Source of the DNA: Hymenolepis diminuta | Taxonomy: Eukaryota > Platyhelminthes > Cestoda > Cyclophyllidea > Hymenolepididae | Assembly (NCBI GenBank): GCA_900708905.1 | Contig: CAADRB010000007.1 | Location: 3,691,667-3,755,666 of the forward strand | Reading direction: 5' to 3' | Length of the DNA: 64,000 bases | Shown here: positions 24,843 through 36,000 of the stretch, piece by piece | Position numbering within the stretch: position 1 is the stretch's first letter | Layout: each line of letters begins with the position of its first letter | Notes under the pieces: model-generated | Databases searched by the model: none | The model's input: only the letters and a program-made list of their open reading frames with translations | Told to the model about the DNA's origin: nothing | Position numbers and translations under genes: made by a program

Positions 24843-25418
24843 ATGCGATTTTATATTCTTCTGGTCTGCTTTATTGGTCTGGTCTTTGCTGAATTCAGTG
24901 AAGCCAGTGAGTATGATTCCTTTATTGTCATTAAAGTCTTACTTATTGTTTTACGACTATCGCTTAATATGACTCTTCAGAAATTATAGTGATTAATAAA
25001 TATAAAATGTCATCGGTGAGTTTATTTAGTTATAATCCTTACATTTGCATTTTTGATTTAATATTGATTTGGAAAAGTTCAATTACTTTTCTCAGTATAT
25101 GATAATTTTTGTTTTAAACAATACATTTTTAGATCCGGACAAAAGAGGACTTCATTTTTTCCGTCTTCGAAGATCACTAAATTGCATTGAGGTCCATCCT
25201 GAAATGTTAAATCTAATAGCTGTAAGTGGAGAAATCAACTTCATGTAAACTTTTCCTCCATTAAAACTTAATATGAATTCTTCATAGAATAACCTTAAAT
25301 TCATCTTATTTTAATACAATTTTAATGGTATTAATTTTTCAACATTTTTCCTCTTAAGAAACATGGTATCTGTCCAATGGTTGGCTCGGAGAATTACGGA
25401 TTTCCGGATGAAAAATAA
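24843..25418 (+). CDS. Small secreted peptide precursor, three exons (family founder, intact)
   Basis: The exons are 24843-24906, 25133-25221 and 25359-25418, with GT-AG introns of 226 and 137 nt, and phases fit at every junction. The 70-residue product starts with a clear signal peptide (MRFYILLVCFIGLVFA, cut before EFSEA). Exon 2 then gives NPDKRGLHFFRLRRS: a Lys-Arg site and an Arg-Arg site bracket the heptapeptide GLHFFRL. The remainder has two cysteines 16 residues apart (C-IEV...HGI-C) and ends YGFPDEK. A TATA box lies 46 nt upstream of the ATG, and an AATAAA signal lies at about 25491. The paralogue at 29.9 kb keeps the same exon lengths for exons 1 and 3, the same core and the same cysteine spacing. 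I do not recognise the family. Dibasic sites suggest a processed neuropeptide or hormone precursor, but no Gly precedes the dibasic sites for amidation, so another secreted role is possible. Confidence 0.85.
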
Positions 25419-25485
25419 AGCCCTATCCTGCAAAATTTAAAGTGATTCTCATATATGTATTTGTTTTAATTTAATCTAATAATTT

Positions 25486-25496
25486 TAAAGCAAATA
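25486..25496 (+). terminator. Poly(A) signal of the peptide gene
   Basis: An AATAAA hexamer within GCAAATAAACT lies about 70 nt after the stop codon, a suitable place for 3' end formation. Confidence 0.6.
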
Positions 25497-25499
25497 AAC

Positions 25500-28400
25500 T
25501 AACAATTAGAATGGTCTTTGGTTTTTAACTTTTGTTGATTTCCCCAATACAACACAGTTTGAAGATAAAAATTAATGCTTTTGTATATTTCTAAAACTTT
25601 GTCGACCGAAAGCAGTGAAATTTAGATCAGCTACATTTATCTTAAAAAAAGAAAATAGTAATTTTAATTTACTTAAAGGTAGGATCGGTAACATTAAATC
25701 GTACAATAGATGAATAAATTCGATTTATATTTTACATAAATAAATAATGTCACATACTTTCTCTATCAGAAAAAAATAATTTATTTTTAGCGTCTTTGTA
25801 GATTTTAAAAATTAATTTAAAAGACAATTAGTTAATAAATACATTATGAATGTCCATTAGAGACAATGTTTGCGAGTGGCCCTACTTATCATTCTGGAAA
25901 GGTTTAATTATTATTGCGGTCAGTTCCAAAAGATAACCGGAAGATGTGTCCTGATATTTGAAATTCATTGCATATGAGCAGGAGGTAATGGATTAAGTAC
26001 ATTTCATAGGAGATGCTTAACGTGACATCGGAAAATAATTTTAATTAAAATTTTTTCAGTAGTCGGACTTAAATACTCCATGAATACTAATTGAATTTGT
26101 TTACTGTCGTCTCTGTTCAGAGGTTCTTAAAAATGAAAGCGAAAAATGATATCTTCTATACTGTATGTATATATTGCATAGATATCTTCGTTCACTAGTT
26201 AGAATAGAGAGGCAAAATAATAGTATCAATTAAATAAGGTTTATACTCTGCAACACTTTAGTAAAATTCTAAAACATTCCTAATTGATGATGTGTAGAAC
26301 CCATCGCGAATGTCTAGGAACATTCAGATTCAGTTCAAATATGAGGAGTGTACAACGCCGGCAGGGCTGACCAAGTGAACAATTCATAAGATTCAATTGT
26401 TTGTTTTAATTCATTCAGAATTGGATAATGCAATATATGAGATAAAAGACAAATTTCGAATGTTATAAAAAAACAAAAAACAAACCGCAAATATAATTAA
26501 AAAATACGATATTAAGATATCTTATGTTTTCAAATTCTGATTGGTAGATATCTTTCTAAATTTTGGAAATTTGGCAGGAATTATCTCATTTAGTTAAAAA
26601 AAAGCAATCTTTTGACAATTTTATTTTAAAGTTAAGACAGCAAAAGCCTCGGCTTCACAATTCATGTACAAAAATTATTCTCATAAATTTCATTGAAAGT
26701 GTGTGCATTTTTATTTGGTGGGGTTTTTATCAATGTTGGTAAGATCTGTCGGTTAAAATTAATTAAAACATGGCATTCAGAAAAAGAAATTATAATTTTA
26801 CAATTTTTCGTTAACCAAAATAGTCTGATGTCTAATCGGTTGAGTTAGTTCAAGAAACGTGACAATATCTCCCAGCCCTTAATTCTGAATAATAATTCTT
26901 TCCCCTCAGGACTTTCATTTACGATCGACCCTAAAAATTCAAGATAATTTAAAATTTTGAGATATTTTAAAAAGGTCAGTAGTAGATGATTGCATTTCAT
27001 TCCATTCATTTCGAAAGACGCTTTTATATATTTTATAAACCAATTCTAAGTAATTTACGGTACACCTCTGCATTATTTAATGTTTTAATTTATGTGTATT
27101 AAAATTTATTAATAATTTTTTAACTTAATAGAATAAATGACTATCGAATTAGCACTAATTAAAGAGCAATTTTATTCATTATATCCACAAATGTAACGGT
27201 ATTTTAATGGAGGAGGATGTAAATTTGACTTAATAATAGAAAGCTTATTTTTGTATTCATTACTTAAGATATTGATGGACCTTTTTAAGGGCAATTTATT
27301 CTTTAATAAATTAATCAAATTAATGTTTTCCTGTCTCATTTATTGCATTGTTTTTGCCGATTAATATCAAATATTCATTGAAAGCTATTTATTATCGACG
27401 AGGATTTTGATCTAAAATTGTTCAACTGGGAAGAAATAAACCTTCGAAAGAATCACTTAAACAATATTTTTATGCAAATCATATATACTTAAGACAAAAT
27501 TAAGTTAAATTAAATGTTTATGAATATTTTCAATATTTTATTAACTTTATGAATACTTTATTCAGTTTTCAATTTCCGATAATTATAAAGGGTATTAATG
27601 AATATTAATAATCTCTAAAATTATACAATTTCTAAAGTTAATTCTTTAATAGGTAAAAGTCAGTATCTGTATACCCTAAATTAATAATTAATTATCTTTT
27701 TGCGTTAAGTTAATTGAGCAAAATAAATTGCTATAAAACTATCACCATGGCAATCAACCTCCATAAGAAGAATTGAAATGTCAGGACCAACTTTTACAAA
27801 TCATCAACCCGTAAATAACCACTGTATGTAATGGTCTGGAATGTATTAAAGTAATCCAGGCGAGAAATCGGTAAATATGAATTTTGAAGCACAATCTACT
27901 CATCAGTTGAACGGTAAACAAACCAAGTTAAAAAATCAAATGAAATTTAAAATTTCAATTCTTTGTCTTAATTTTCAACACCTCGTTCAAATCCTCTTTT
28001 GTTTATTTTCTAATATGGCCTTACTGGCAAATTATTTCGCTTTCATTCTCACTATGAAAACTTATTATTTTCTTTTTTTATCTGGTTTATTAATGCTGTT
28101 AATATATACTTTATTTTTTCTCACCAAATTTAAGACATTTTTAATAAACATCTAAATACCGATTAAAATTTAAACAAAATGAAACTGCACATAAACAAAA
28201 TGGCATTTAGCATTTAATTTTAATTTCGAATTATCCTTAATTTTGAACAGATTGTTTCGCAAAAAACATGTCGCTTATTCGAATGCTCCAGTTGGGGAAT
28301 AATGAAGTTTGCTTCTCGGAACGCAGATCTCCCAATAGATAGATATTGCATAACTCAAAACTGAAAATCAAAAGTAGCATAACACTTCAAAGTCTTCATT

Positions 28401-29340
28401 CCCTCTCAGGAATCATTTATTAAACTAGTTGCTAAACACAATAAAAGGCTGTAAAATTGTTATTTAACCTGAGTTTCAAAAATTTGTAATAATATTTTAT
28501 TTAGATTTAGGGAAAAATAATCCAAAATTTGAGAGCAAACATATCATCTAAGAGTCATATATGTGAGTACTGACCTGGATCTAGCTTCTTCACCTTGATC
28601 TAAAGTGCCCCCAATAGTAGGCACGATAAAATTGAATTCAGGTCGTGAATTTAACCATTGTCATCATTCTTATTACAGCCCTTTAATTGCTCCATCCTGC
28701 ACCTTTGGTATTCAATACAACTTCAACTTACTCCCATGGAATATTAACGTCAATTTCATTTGACAGTGCTTTCAAAAACATTAAATTTATCAAATTTGTT
28801 CAAATTTAAATGAGAATAGCTCCATGTTTTTTAATTTAATTTTAATCCATCTGAAAAGCAAAGATAATTAGTATTATTCCTATTTGAAATTGTCAATGTT
28901 CTTTAAACAATAAACAATCTCCGATTCTTCCATTTTTCATTCAAAAATTTAGCATTACTTTCTTCAGAATGTGACATTTTATAGTTTTTACTCTGCCCAT
29001 TACATTATTATTATGGAGATATAGCCTCAATTCATAGATATGTTTTGAAGTTGTGGTTTCTGTTTTTAAAATGAGTGAGAGTTGTTTAAATAATTGTTAA
29101 GCAATTATTTTTTAACCCAAAACACATTTTTTAGATATCTATATTTTTGAAAATTATTCACGAAGCAGAATTAAATTATTTTAAAATAATGTGGCTACAA
29201 AGCAGACGATGGATTTCTTTGTGGCACAAAAAATATCAAAACACAAGTGGGAGTGAGAGTAGTGAATGTCTGTTTTTTCAATGATTCAACGTACAAAAAA
29301 TCGTATGATGATCATTTGTCAACTGCTCATAACCGTGAAA
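25500..29340. other. Non-coding AT-rich stretch between the two peptide genes
   Basis: No gene or clear element. The open frame 27877-28155 (+) begins without promoter or splice context and encodes a hydrophobic, low-complexity sequence typical of chance frames in AT-rich DNA. Confidence 0.55.
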
Positions 29341-29350
29341 AACGGAAACT

Positions 29351-29925
29351 TTAATTTTCGTCCAATGGACCGTACTTTCCTCCTCCTGCGAGTGGGCAGA
29401 GACCATGGGTCTAAAATTAAAAAAAAGATTAATCTTTGCAAGAAATTTCAATTTAACGAAACTCATACAAAAGCCTTTTGTAGAATAAATCAAAATAAAA
29501 TAATATTAGCAAAATACTTACAGCCACTAGTTGTAGCATCTCTGGAGAGACCTCAACGCATCTTTCTGATCGACGAAGACGGAAGAAATGAAGACCGCGT
29601 TTGTCCATGGAACGTGAAAATTCAACTTTCCAAATATAAATAACGGTTGTTAGAAAACTCTAATTTCGATTTAGCGTGTTGTGTTAAAAGTAGCGAATGC
29701 GAATTACTTGGATTAAAATCAATTAGTACCTTTTTAATTCTAGTGGTAACTTAATAAATGTATTTTTACCTTAAATCTTATTATGTATATACATTTAATT
29801 GCACACTTATATATATATATAATACTAGAAATGTTTCAAAGGGAAAGCAATAGTAACCTACTGGCATCGCTGAACTCGGAAAAAACAAATCCCATAATGA
29901 AAATCAGAAGAAGGGAGTACTTCAT
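29351..29925 (-). CDS. Small secreted peptide precursor, paralogue of the 24.8 kb gene
   Basis: Three exons on the minus strand: 29925-29862, 29625-29522 and 29410-29351. The phases fit, giving 75 residues. Exon 1 is exactly 64 nt, as in the other gene, and encodes MKYSLLLIFIMGFVFSEFSDA, a signal peptide. Exon 2 carries MDKRGLHFFRLRRSERCVEV. Exon 3 (60 nt, as in the other gene) reads THGLCPLAGGGKYGPLDEN. The core DKRGLHFFRLRRS is identical to the other gene, and the six nucleotide differences there are all silent. Both cysteines keep their 16-residue spacing. One oddity is that the position of the other gene's exon 2 acceptor reads AC instead of AG here. The model therefore uses an AG 15 nt further upstream, adding five residues. 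If that site is not used, the gene could be impaired. A longer plus-strand frame across this locus (29266-29643) is a shadow. No clear poly(A) signal was seen. Confidence 0.75.
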
Positions 29926-29975
29926 TTTACTTGAGTAGAATACGAAACGAGTGGATATTCAGCTTTCTCACTTGC

Positions 29976-30073
29976 ATATATATATTATAATTGGGTTACG
30001 CTTGGGTTCTCATTGGCCATTTAATTAGCCCAATCGCCTAAATATGGTCTAGCATCGAGCGTCTTATGATTGG
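29976..30073 (-). promoter_or_regulatory. CCAAT/TATA promoter of the minus-strand peptide gene
   Basis: Read on the minus strand: CCAAT (forward ATTGG 30069-30073), an inverted CCAAT (forward CCAAT 30030-30034), then GGCCAATGAG (forward ATTGG 30012-30016), 7 nt, GCGT, and a TTATAATATATATA box (about 29977-29990) some 50-60 nt before the ATG. The order and the 7-nt spacer are the same as in the two other copies. Confidence 0.7.
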
Positions 30074-30079
30074 TCTTTA

Positions 30080-33000
30080 ATGTGGCTAAATGTAAATAAA
30101 CACAAATATGAATATATATTCTATTTATTTTAAAACATTAAAAAAATTATTTTTTGATCGTAAAAGACATGCTTATTATTATGTAATAGACAATAATTCA
30201 TTTATTTGCATTTTATTTAAGCAAATAGGTGACTCAGATCCAAATATAGCAATAAATAAATTTTACGTTTATTTGATTCAAATATTCGTAAAATCAAGAA
30301 AATTCATCAATGATTTTGTAAAACAGCGTATTATAAATCAATTTAAATTTAATTTTAAGAATAAATGACAGTCATTAAATATTATTTTTAATGCATTAAA
30401 TAAAAGTTAGCAAATGTACCTATATTTAATTTTGTTAAAAATGAAGGAAAAATTTAATTATATTTCAACAAATTAGATAATTTTATTTACAATCTGTAGT
30501 GTGTGAAATTGTGTAATAATTACTTTTTGTCTGAACTTGTAATAAAGAAATAGTCTATATTTATTTATATATTTTTGGCAAATGCAAACACTAAAGATTT
30601 CATTCTTTTTCAAATAAATATTACTGATTTCAAAATTTTCATTAATTTTTAACACATTTTAGTTCAAAAATATTACGATTTATTTAATATATATTGATTT
30701 TGATGTAATTCAATTAAATAAACACCATCATATGAGTAATTATGATATATATTTGCTAAAGTATTTTTACTTTTACCTTTAATCATTGTATTTCATATGA
30801 AATACTGCTTAATTTATTTACATTAATTTATTTCTCAATTTTAAGCAAATGGCTTTTTAAACTCTGTATCATTACATTTTTTAATGTCAAGGGATAAATG
30901 ACTTTTCTTAAGTTAATTTCAGTTATCAGCTCCTTGTATTGACTAGTAACAATTTAGCATATTACTTTGTACTACGTCAATGAATTTGAACTTTTGTTTC
31001 GCTTGGCCTACTTGCCAATTCTGGGTCACATTTGCAAGACGTTCATATACTACTGACCATTAAATGGCCCTCTGATGCACAAACCAGATTACACTAGTTG
31101 AATTTCTATTTTACTATCTTACCCTGCGAACAACCAATACACTACCGGTCCATCTTAATTATCCTTCTTCTGATCTTAAAATTGTTTTGTTTCATTTTAA
31201 ACATCAAAATTATTAGATTTATGAGGGATATCTTAAAGTTTAGATCATATTATATCTTTACTTGTGAATATCACTACCTCAACTTATATTTTCAAGGGAA
31301 TGATGACTGAATTTTTATATATTTAAGTTAAACTTCTGATGAACTCAACATCCTTCTTAATATTGCGTTATTCTATGCTGTTCAAAACTTAATTTCTTAT
31401 TTTACTTGGTCTCACAAATCAAAATACCCAATCAGAATTATTTGCAGATAATATTTGGGTATATTTTGTTTGTTGAGTGGGAATTATTTTATGAAAAATG
31501 CATGAATATTATTTTCCAAAGCCAAATGATTTTCATTTATTCCAAATATTTCGTGCATATAAGCAAAAAGGGGTTTATTCTATGGAAAAGGTAAATGGAG
31601 AAGTAATTTCTCTCTATATCCTAGCAGAAACGAAAAGATTTGTTTAGAATTTTTTAAAATGGTCTGTCAGCAAAAAATATTTCCTTTGAATGCAACTTTT
31701 TAAAAGTCTCAGATGACAATAGTCAACCTGATTTTAATTTTGACAGTAAAGAGAGAGAACAAAAGGTTGAGAAAAAATTTATTAGACAGAGAATGAGTAA
31801 ACGATCTTTAATAACAAATTTATTCGTTATCGAGGATCTCAAGGTGAAGACAAAGCATTTACAAGTTTAAGTCATTCCATAGAATTCAAAAAGCACAAGA
31901 GCCAAGTAAGGGATAAAAGAGAAATTATAATGCCTTTTATAAGAGATTTGTATTGATAAAGAGCATAAAATTGTCTTTTTTCTCGTATTTTATTACACAA
32001 ACATTGTCAAACGCAATGTGTAATGTCTAATTTCTTGATGTAATACTGAAGTGGTGTATTCGTTTATTTCTTCATCTTAATTTTAAAATTTTATTTGGAT
32101 GTTCATAAAATGCAACTTCGAAAATTCCTTTTTTAAAAACATTTAATATCAGAGCCCCGATATCCCAATCGATAGGTTTCGGAGGCTTTAGTAACATAAA
32201 AAACATCTGAACCCTCATAATTTGTGGTTGAAGAGAATGCACTTTTAGACAATTTAACAAAACATATATTTTGAATTTCAAGGTTACAAATATTTGGCAA
32301 ATTTTACAATAATTTTAATCAATTTTAATTTTACTTTGGTTTTCCTAGCCAATCTATCACCCTAGTGCATTACTACGATTTTCGTTGTACAATAAATAGA
32401 ATGATTGATTTATTAATAAACTAGTGACTGTGAGAAAAGAGTTGGGAATAAATCGGTCTCTGTTAATTCATAGGGATTTATAAGTACATCGTTCAGCGTA
32501 GCTCTAATTATAATATTAATATTTATTCAATTATTTTGTTTTCCTAGACATAACCCGAAATGAAAAAAACTTCACGCACATGCAATCGACCACCATATAT
32601 ACCCCCATCCGTCCCTACATCTTTGCATTCAAAACTTCCCTCACTACATGAAATTTTTTTCTGAAGTTCTCGAACCAAGTCCTTCCATTTTTTCGTCCAT
32701 TCGTGGAGTGAGAATAGGAAAAAGTTTGATGGGTGATAGCTTAGCTAGTTTTATGATCCACAAACCGATATCCCGGCAAGGAAGAAGAAAAAATACAGTT
32801 CAACTAGAACAATGTACACAATAGTGAAATTCACTTTAATACAGATAAACAATTTAAATATTAATTAATATTTTAACAATGCATGAAGATAATGTAAAAT
32901 AAATTACTAATCTCGTCAGCAGAAAATATGCTCTTTTTCATAATTATATTTTCAACTCAAAACATCCCCTTTTTAAGACGTTCCTTCCTAGTAGAATTAC

Positions 33001-36000
33001 TTCTCCGAAATGTTTACATTCTCCTATTTAAAGAAGCTTTCTTCTAAAGAATTTTCGGAGATTCTGTCTTGTAAGAGTTAATAATATTCAGTTGGCAGAA
33101 TGTTAGCAAAGTAATAATCAGAGGATTAGTTAGTCAAATTCTTTTATGAATAACACATTGATAAACTTCCGAAATATTAAAATATCTGCTTGAAAAAGCG
33201 GAAAATCCAGATTGCTCTTGATGTTCAGGGTGTTAAATCCTCACTCTGGATCTGCATAATTATCATCTTCAAGTGGTAGAGAGAATAAAGTCTGGCAAGC
33301 ATATTCATGCATGAATTCGTAACTTACACAGACAGACTGAAAACGTTAGCGTCAGCCAATGAGTTGTCCACAGTCATCAGATTGAGTAATATCTAGGTCC
33401 ATTAATGTGTATCTTCTCAAAACTGTGGGGAGGAAGGTAACACTAGAATAATACGAATGTGAACATGCTTCAATAAAAATATTCATTCCCTATATGAATA
33501 TATTTTTTCATTATTGCGAAAAAAAAATGCTGATATTTTTTTATTGAATAATTTCATTACATTTAGGCTTTATTTGACTTTACTTCTCTTGCCGAGCTTA
33601 AATTTTCTAAAATATGTATTTTGAAATTGAAATAAATATTTCAAAAAGACTGGAGCAAAAACGAGATACCCATTTGTTAATCTCACCAAGAAAATTACGT
33701 TTCTGTTTTTAATAAATTTTTTGATTGTGAACATTTAAAAGAATAAATATTATGAAGCAAATCATCAAATACAAATGAAGTAGCAATTATACTACGAATT
33801 AAATCACAGTGTTTGTAAAATTTCATTTTATTATGTAAGTTTTAATGAAAAGTAAATCATAGATGCTAATTAAGCTTTTCTTGACGTCCTAGATAAAAGG
33901 AAGTTCTTAGAAATAGGAAATAGAAAGTTGTGTCAAAAATTAATTTTCTAATTATTGACTAGTTAAGGATTTTGTTTCAGTATAAAACAAATAAAGTAAG
34001 TAGTCTGTAATCAGAGAGAAGCATATTAAAACAAGGAATAATATAGTAATAATCATATAATAATAGAAATCAATTAAGAGTTTCGAATAAAAGCAGTCAG
34101 TGAAATCAGATCAGTAAAGAGTCCTAAATAAATTGAGTTCTGAGTAAAAGGAGTTGAAGTTTTTCTCATAGGATATTAATTTTGCTGCGACGGGACCTGC
34201 CATTTGAGTCCACACTTTTTATTTAATTCCAGGTTTCTGCATCTGTTCTTGAACAGGATATTTAAAACTGATAAACTAGTAATTCATCATTGAAATTCGA
34301 TTCTTTCAACTTTTTTGAACACAAAAGCAGTTAGATAGTACCAACAGTAGAAGTGCAGAAAATTGATTGTTAAACTTTTGAATTGCAGAAAAATATATTA
34401 TAAATATACTTTTTTACAAATGAATTTAAATTTGGACCACTTTAGGAGGATTTTAATTGCAATCTCTCGGATTCTTAATAATTTTTTTTTCTCTCCTGGG
34501 TAAAACTCCTCCTCTTATTTGTATACATAGAATAACCGTATTTAACTTCTCTCTCAAATTCTAATTTCAGGGACATTTTGATTGGCAATTTAATAACTCT
34601 TGGATGGGGATAACTTCCGAACCTCGAAGACCAAATCTCCACAACTCCTTCCAAAATTTACTTTCCCTCCACTGTAGCTATGCATTCCCTTGTTCGATCC
34701 GAATATTATGTATTTTCGTTAATTATTTTTAAAAAGACATATACGCGTCATTGTCCCTTCATAAAAATGGTAAATTAAGCGGTAGTGAAGTGATTAGGTA
34801 CTTAATACTATAATAGCTGCAACGAGTTGTTTATACAAAATACTTCGTGGAGTTATCATATGCCACACTCGTAGTAATAAGTTCTTTTAAGTATTATTAA
34901 TATAATTCCCAAACCCCAAAATTAAATGTGCACTCTAATTTAATTAAATTATAATTTGCCAGTGCTTTTATTTCAAACTGTCAAACATTACCGCGGGAAT
35001 TATTTTCATATTTTCATTATTTTGATGGTATTCATAAGTCAGCTTATTTTCTTATGATCAACGATTTTCCGTCCGCAATTTTAGATTATTTTAGGCTGAT
35101 AGCTGATAGGTTAAGAACATTTACTATAATTTTGAGTGTATATCTACCCTGACTCGCTATTACAAAAGATTATTAAAGAAAATAAGAATAAAACTTTACC
35201 AGTTATCACTGGCCAACGTGTTAATTCAATAGTGAACTGTTATCGATAGTACTTAATGGTTCATAATACGCTGTTGCATCAAAATTGTAAGTAGATGGCA
35301 TGAGGTATTAGAAATTGTTTATTAATAAATAGTCTATCTATAGTTGTCTATCTTAAAGTAAGTTATAAAATATTTAGACTTGTCTGACATTTCACCTTGG
35401 AGGCTGATGTTAAGTCTATAAAGCGGAAGAGAGGTGTTGCTGAAATACTAAAAGTTCTTTTGAGTAAAAAAAATGAAGTTCACATTGTTTTGAGCAAGGT
35501 TTCACAAGAATTACGATAAACAGACAAAGACACAGTGGAAATCTAATTTGTATAAGTATCTGCCTACGCAAGCAGAGATGAGAAACGGATGTTCTGCGGG
35601 TAAGAAGTGAAATCTGGAAGCTGAATCCAACGACAAAATCTAACCTTCATGTTCTTGAATATTAACCAGACGGAAACATGATCTCGAGCCCTGATTAACT
35701 CTTTAAAAATGAACGTGAAATGAGAAGACGCTTACAAATTTATCAACATAAAACCAACAATGCTCTAATAGCTGCTCTACTCATTAATGTGAAAACTGTG
35801 TGAAAAACATGGTGAAGAAATCGTAAAAAATAATACCGATGATGAATGTGACTAGAGGAAGAGATAAGTCTTGTTAAATTTTAAAGTAAGAAAATAAGTA
35901 ATAAGATGACTCTGGAGGTTAGATGGTGTAGAATGTATTTTATTCTATGGTTTTCAATCTTATTTAAAACTGAACCCACTTTTTTTCTTTCCCCGAGGAC

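Noticed and set aside
29266..29643. Plus-strand open frame of 125 codons
   Set aside because: It lies antisense over exons 2 and 3 of the minus-strand peptide gene. The minus-strand exons have splice sites, family conservation and silent-change bias, and the plus frame has none of these.
35398..35520. A 37-codon well-formed stretch (reads KSIKRKRGVAEILKV in part)
   Set aside because: No start codon, no splice sites and no family recognised. It could be a repeat remnant, but I cannot support a feature.
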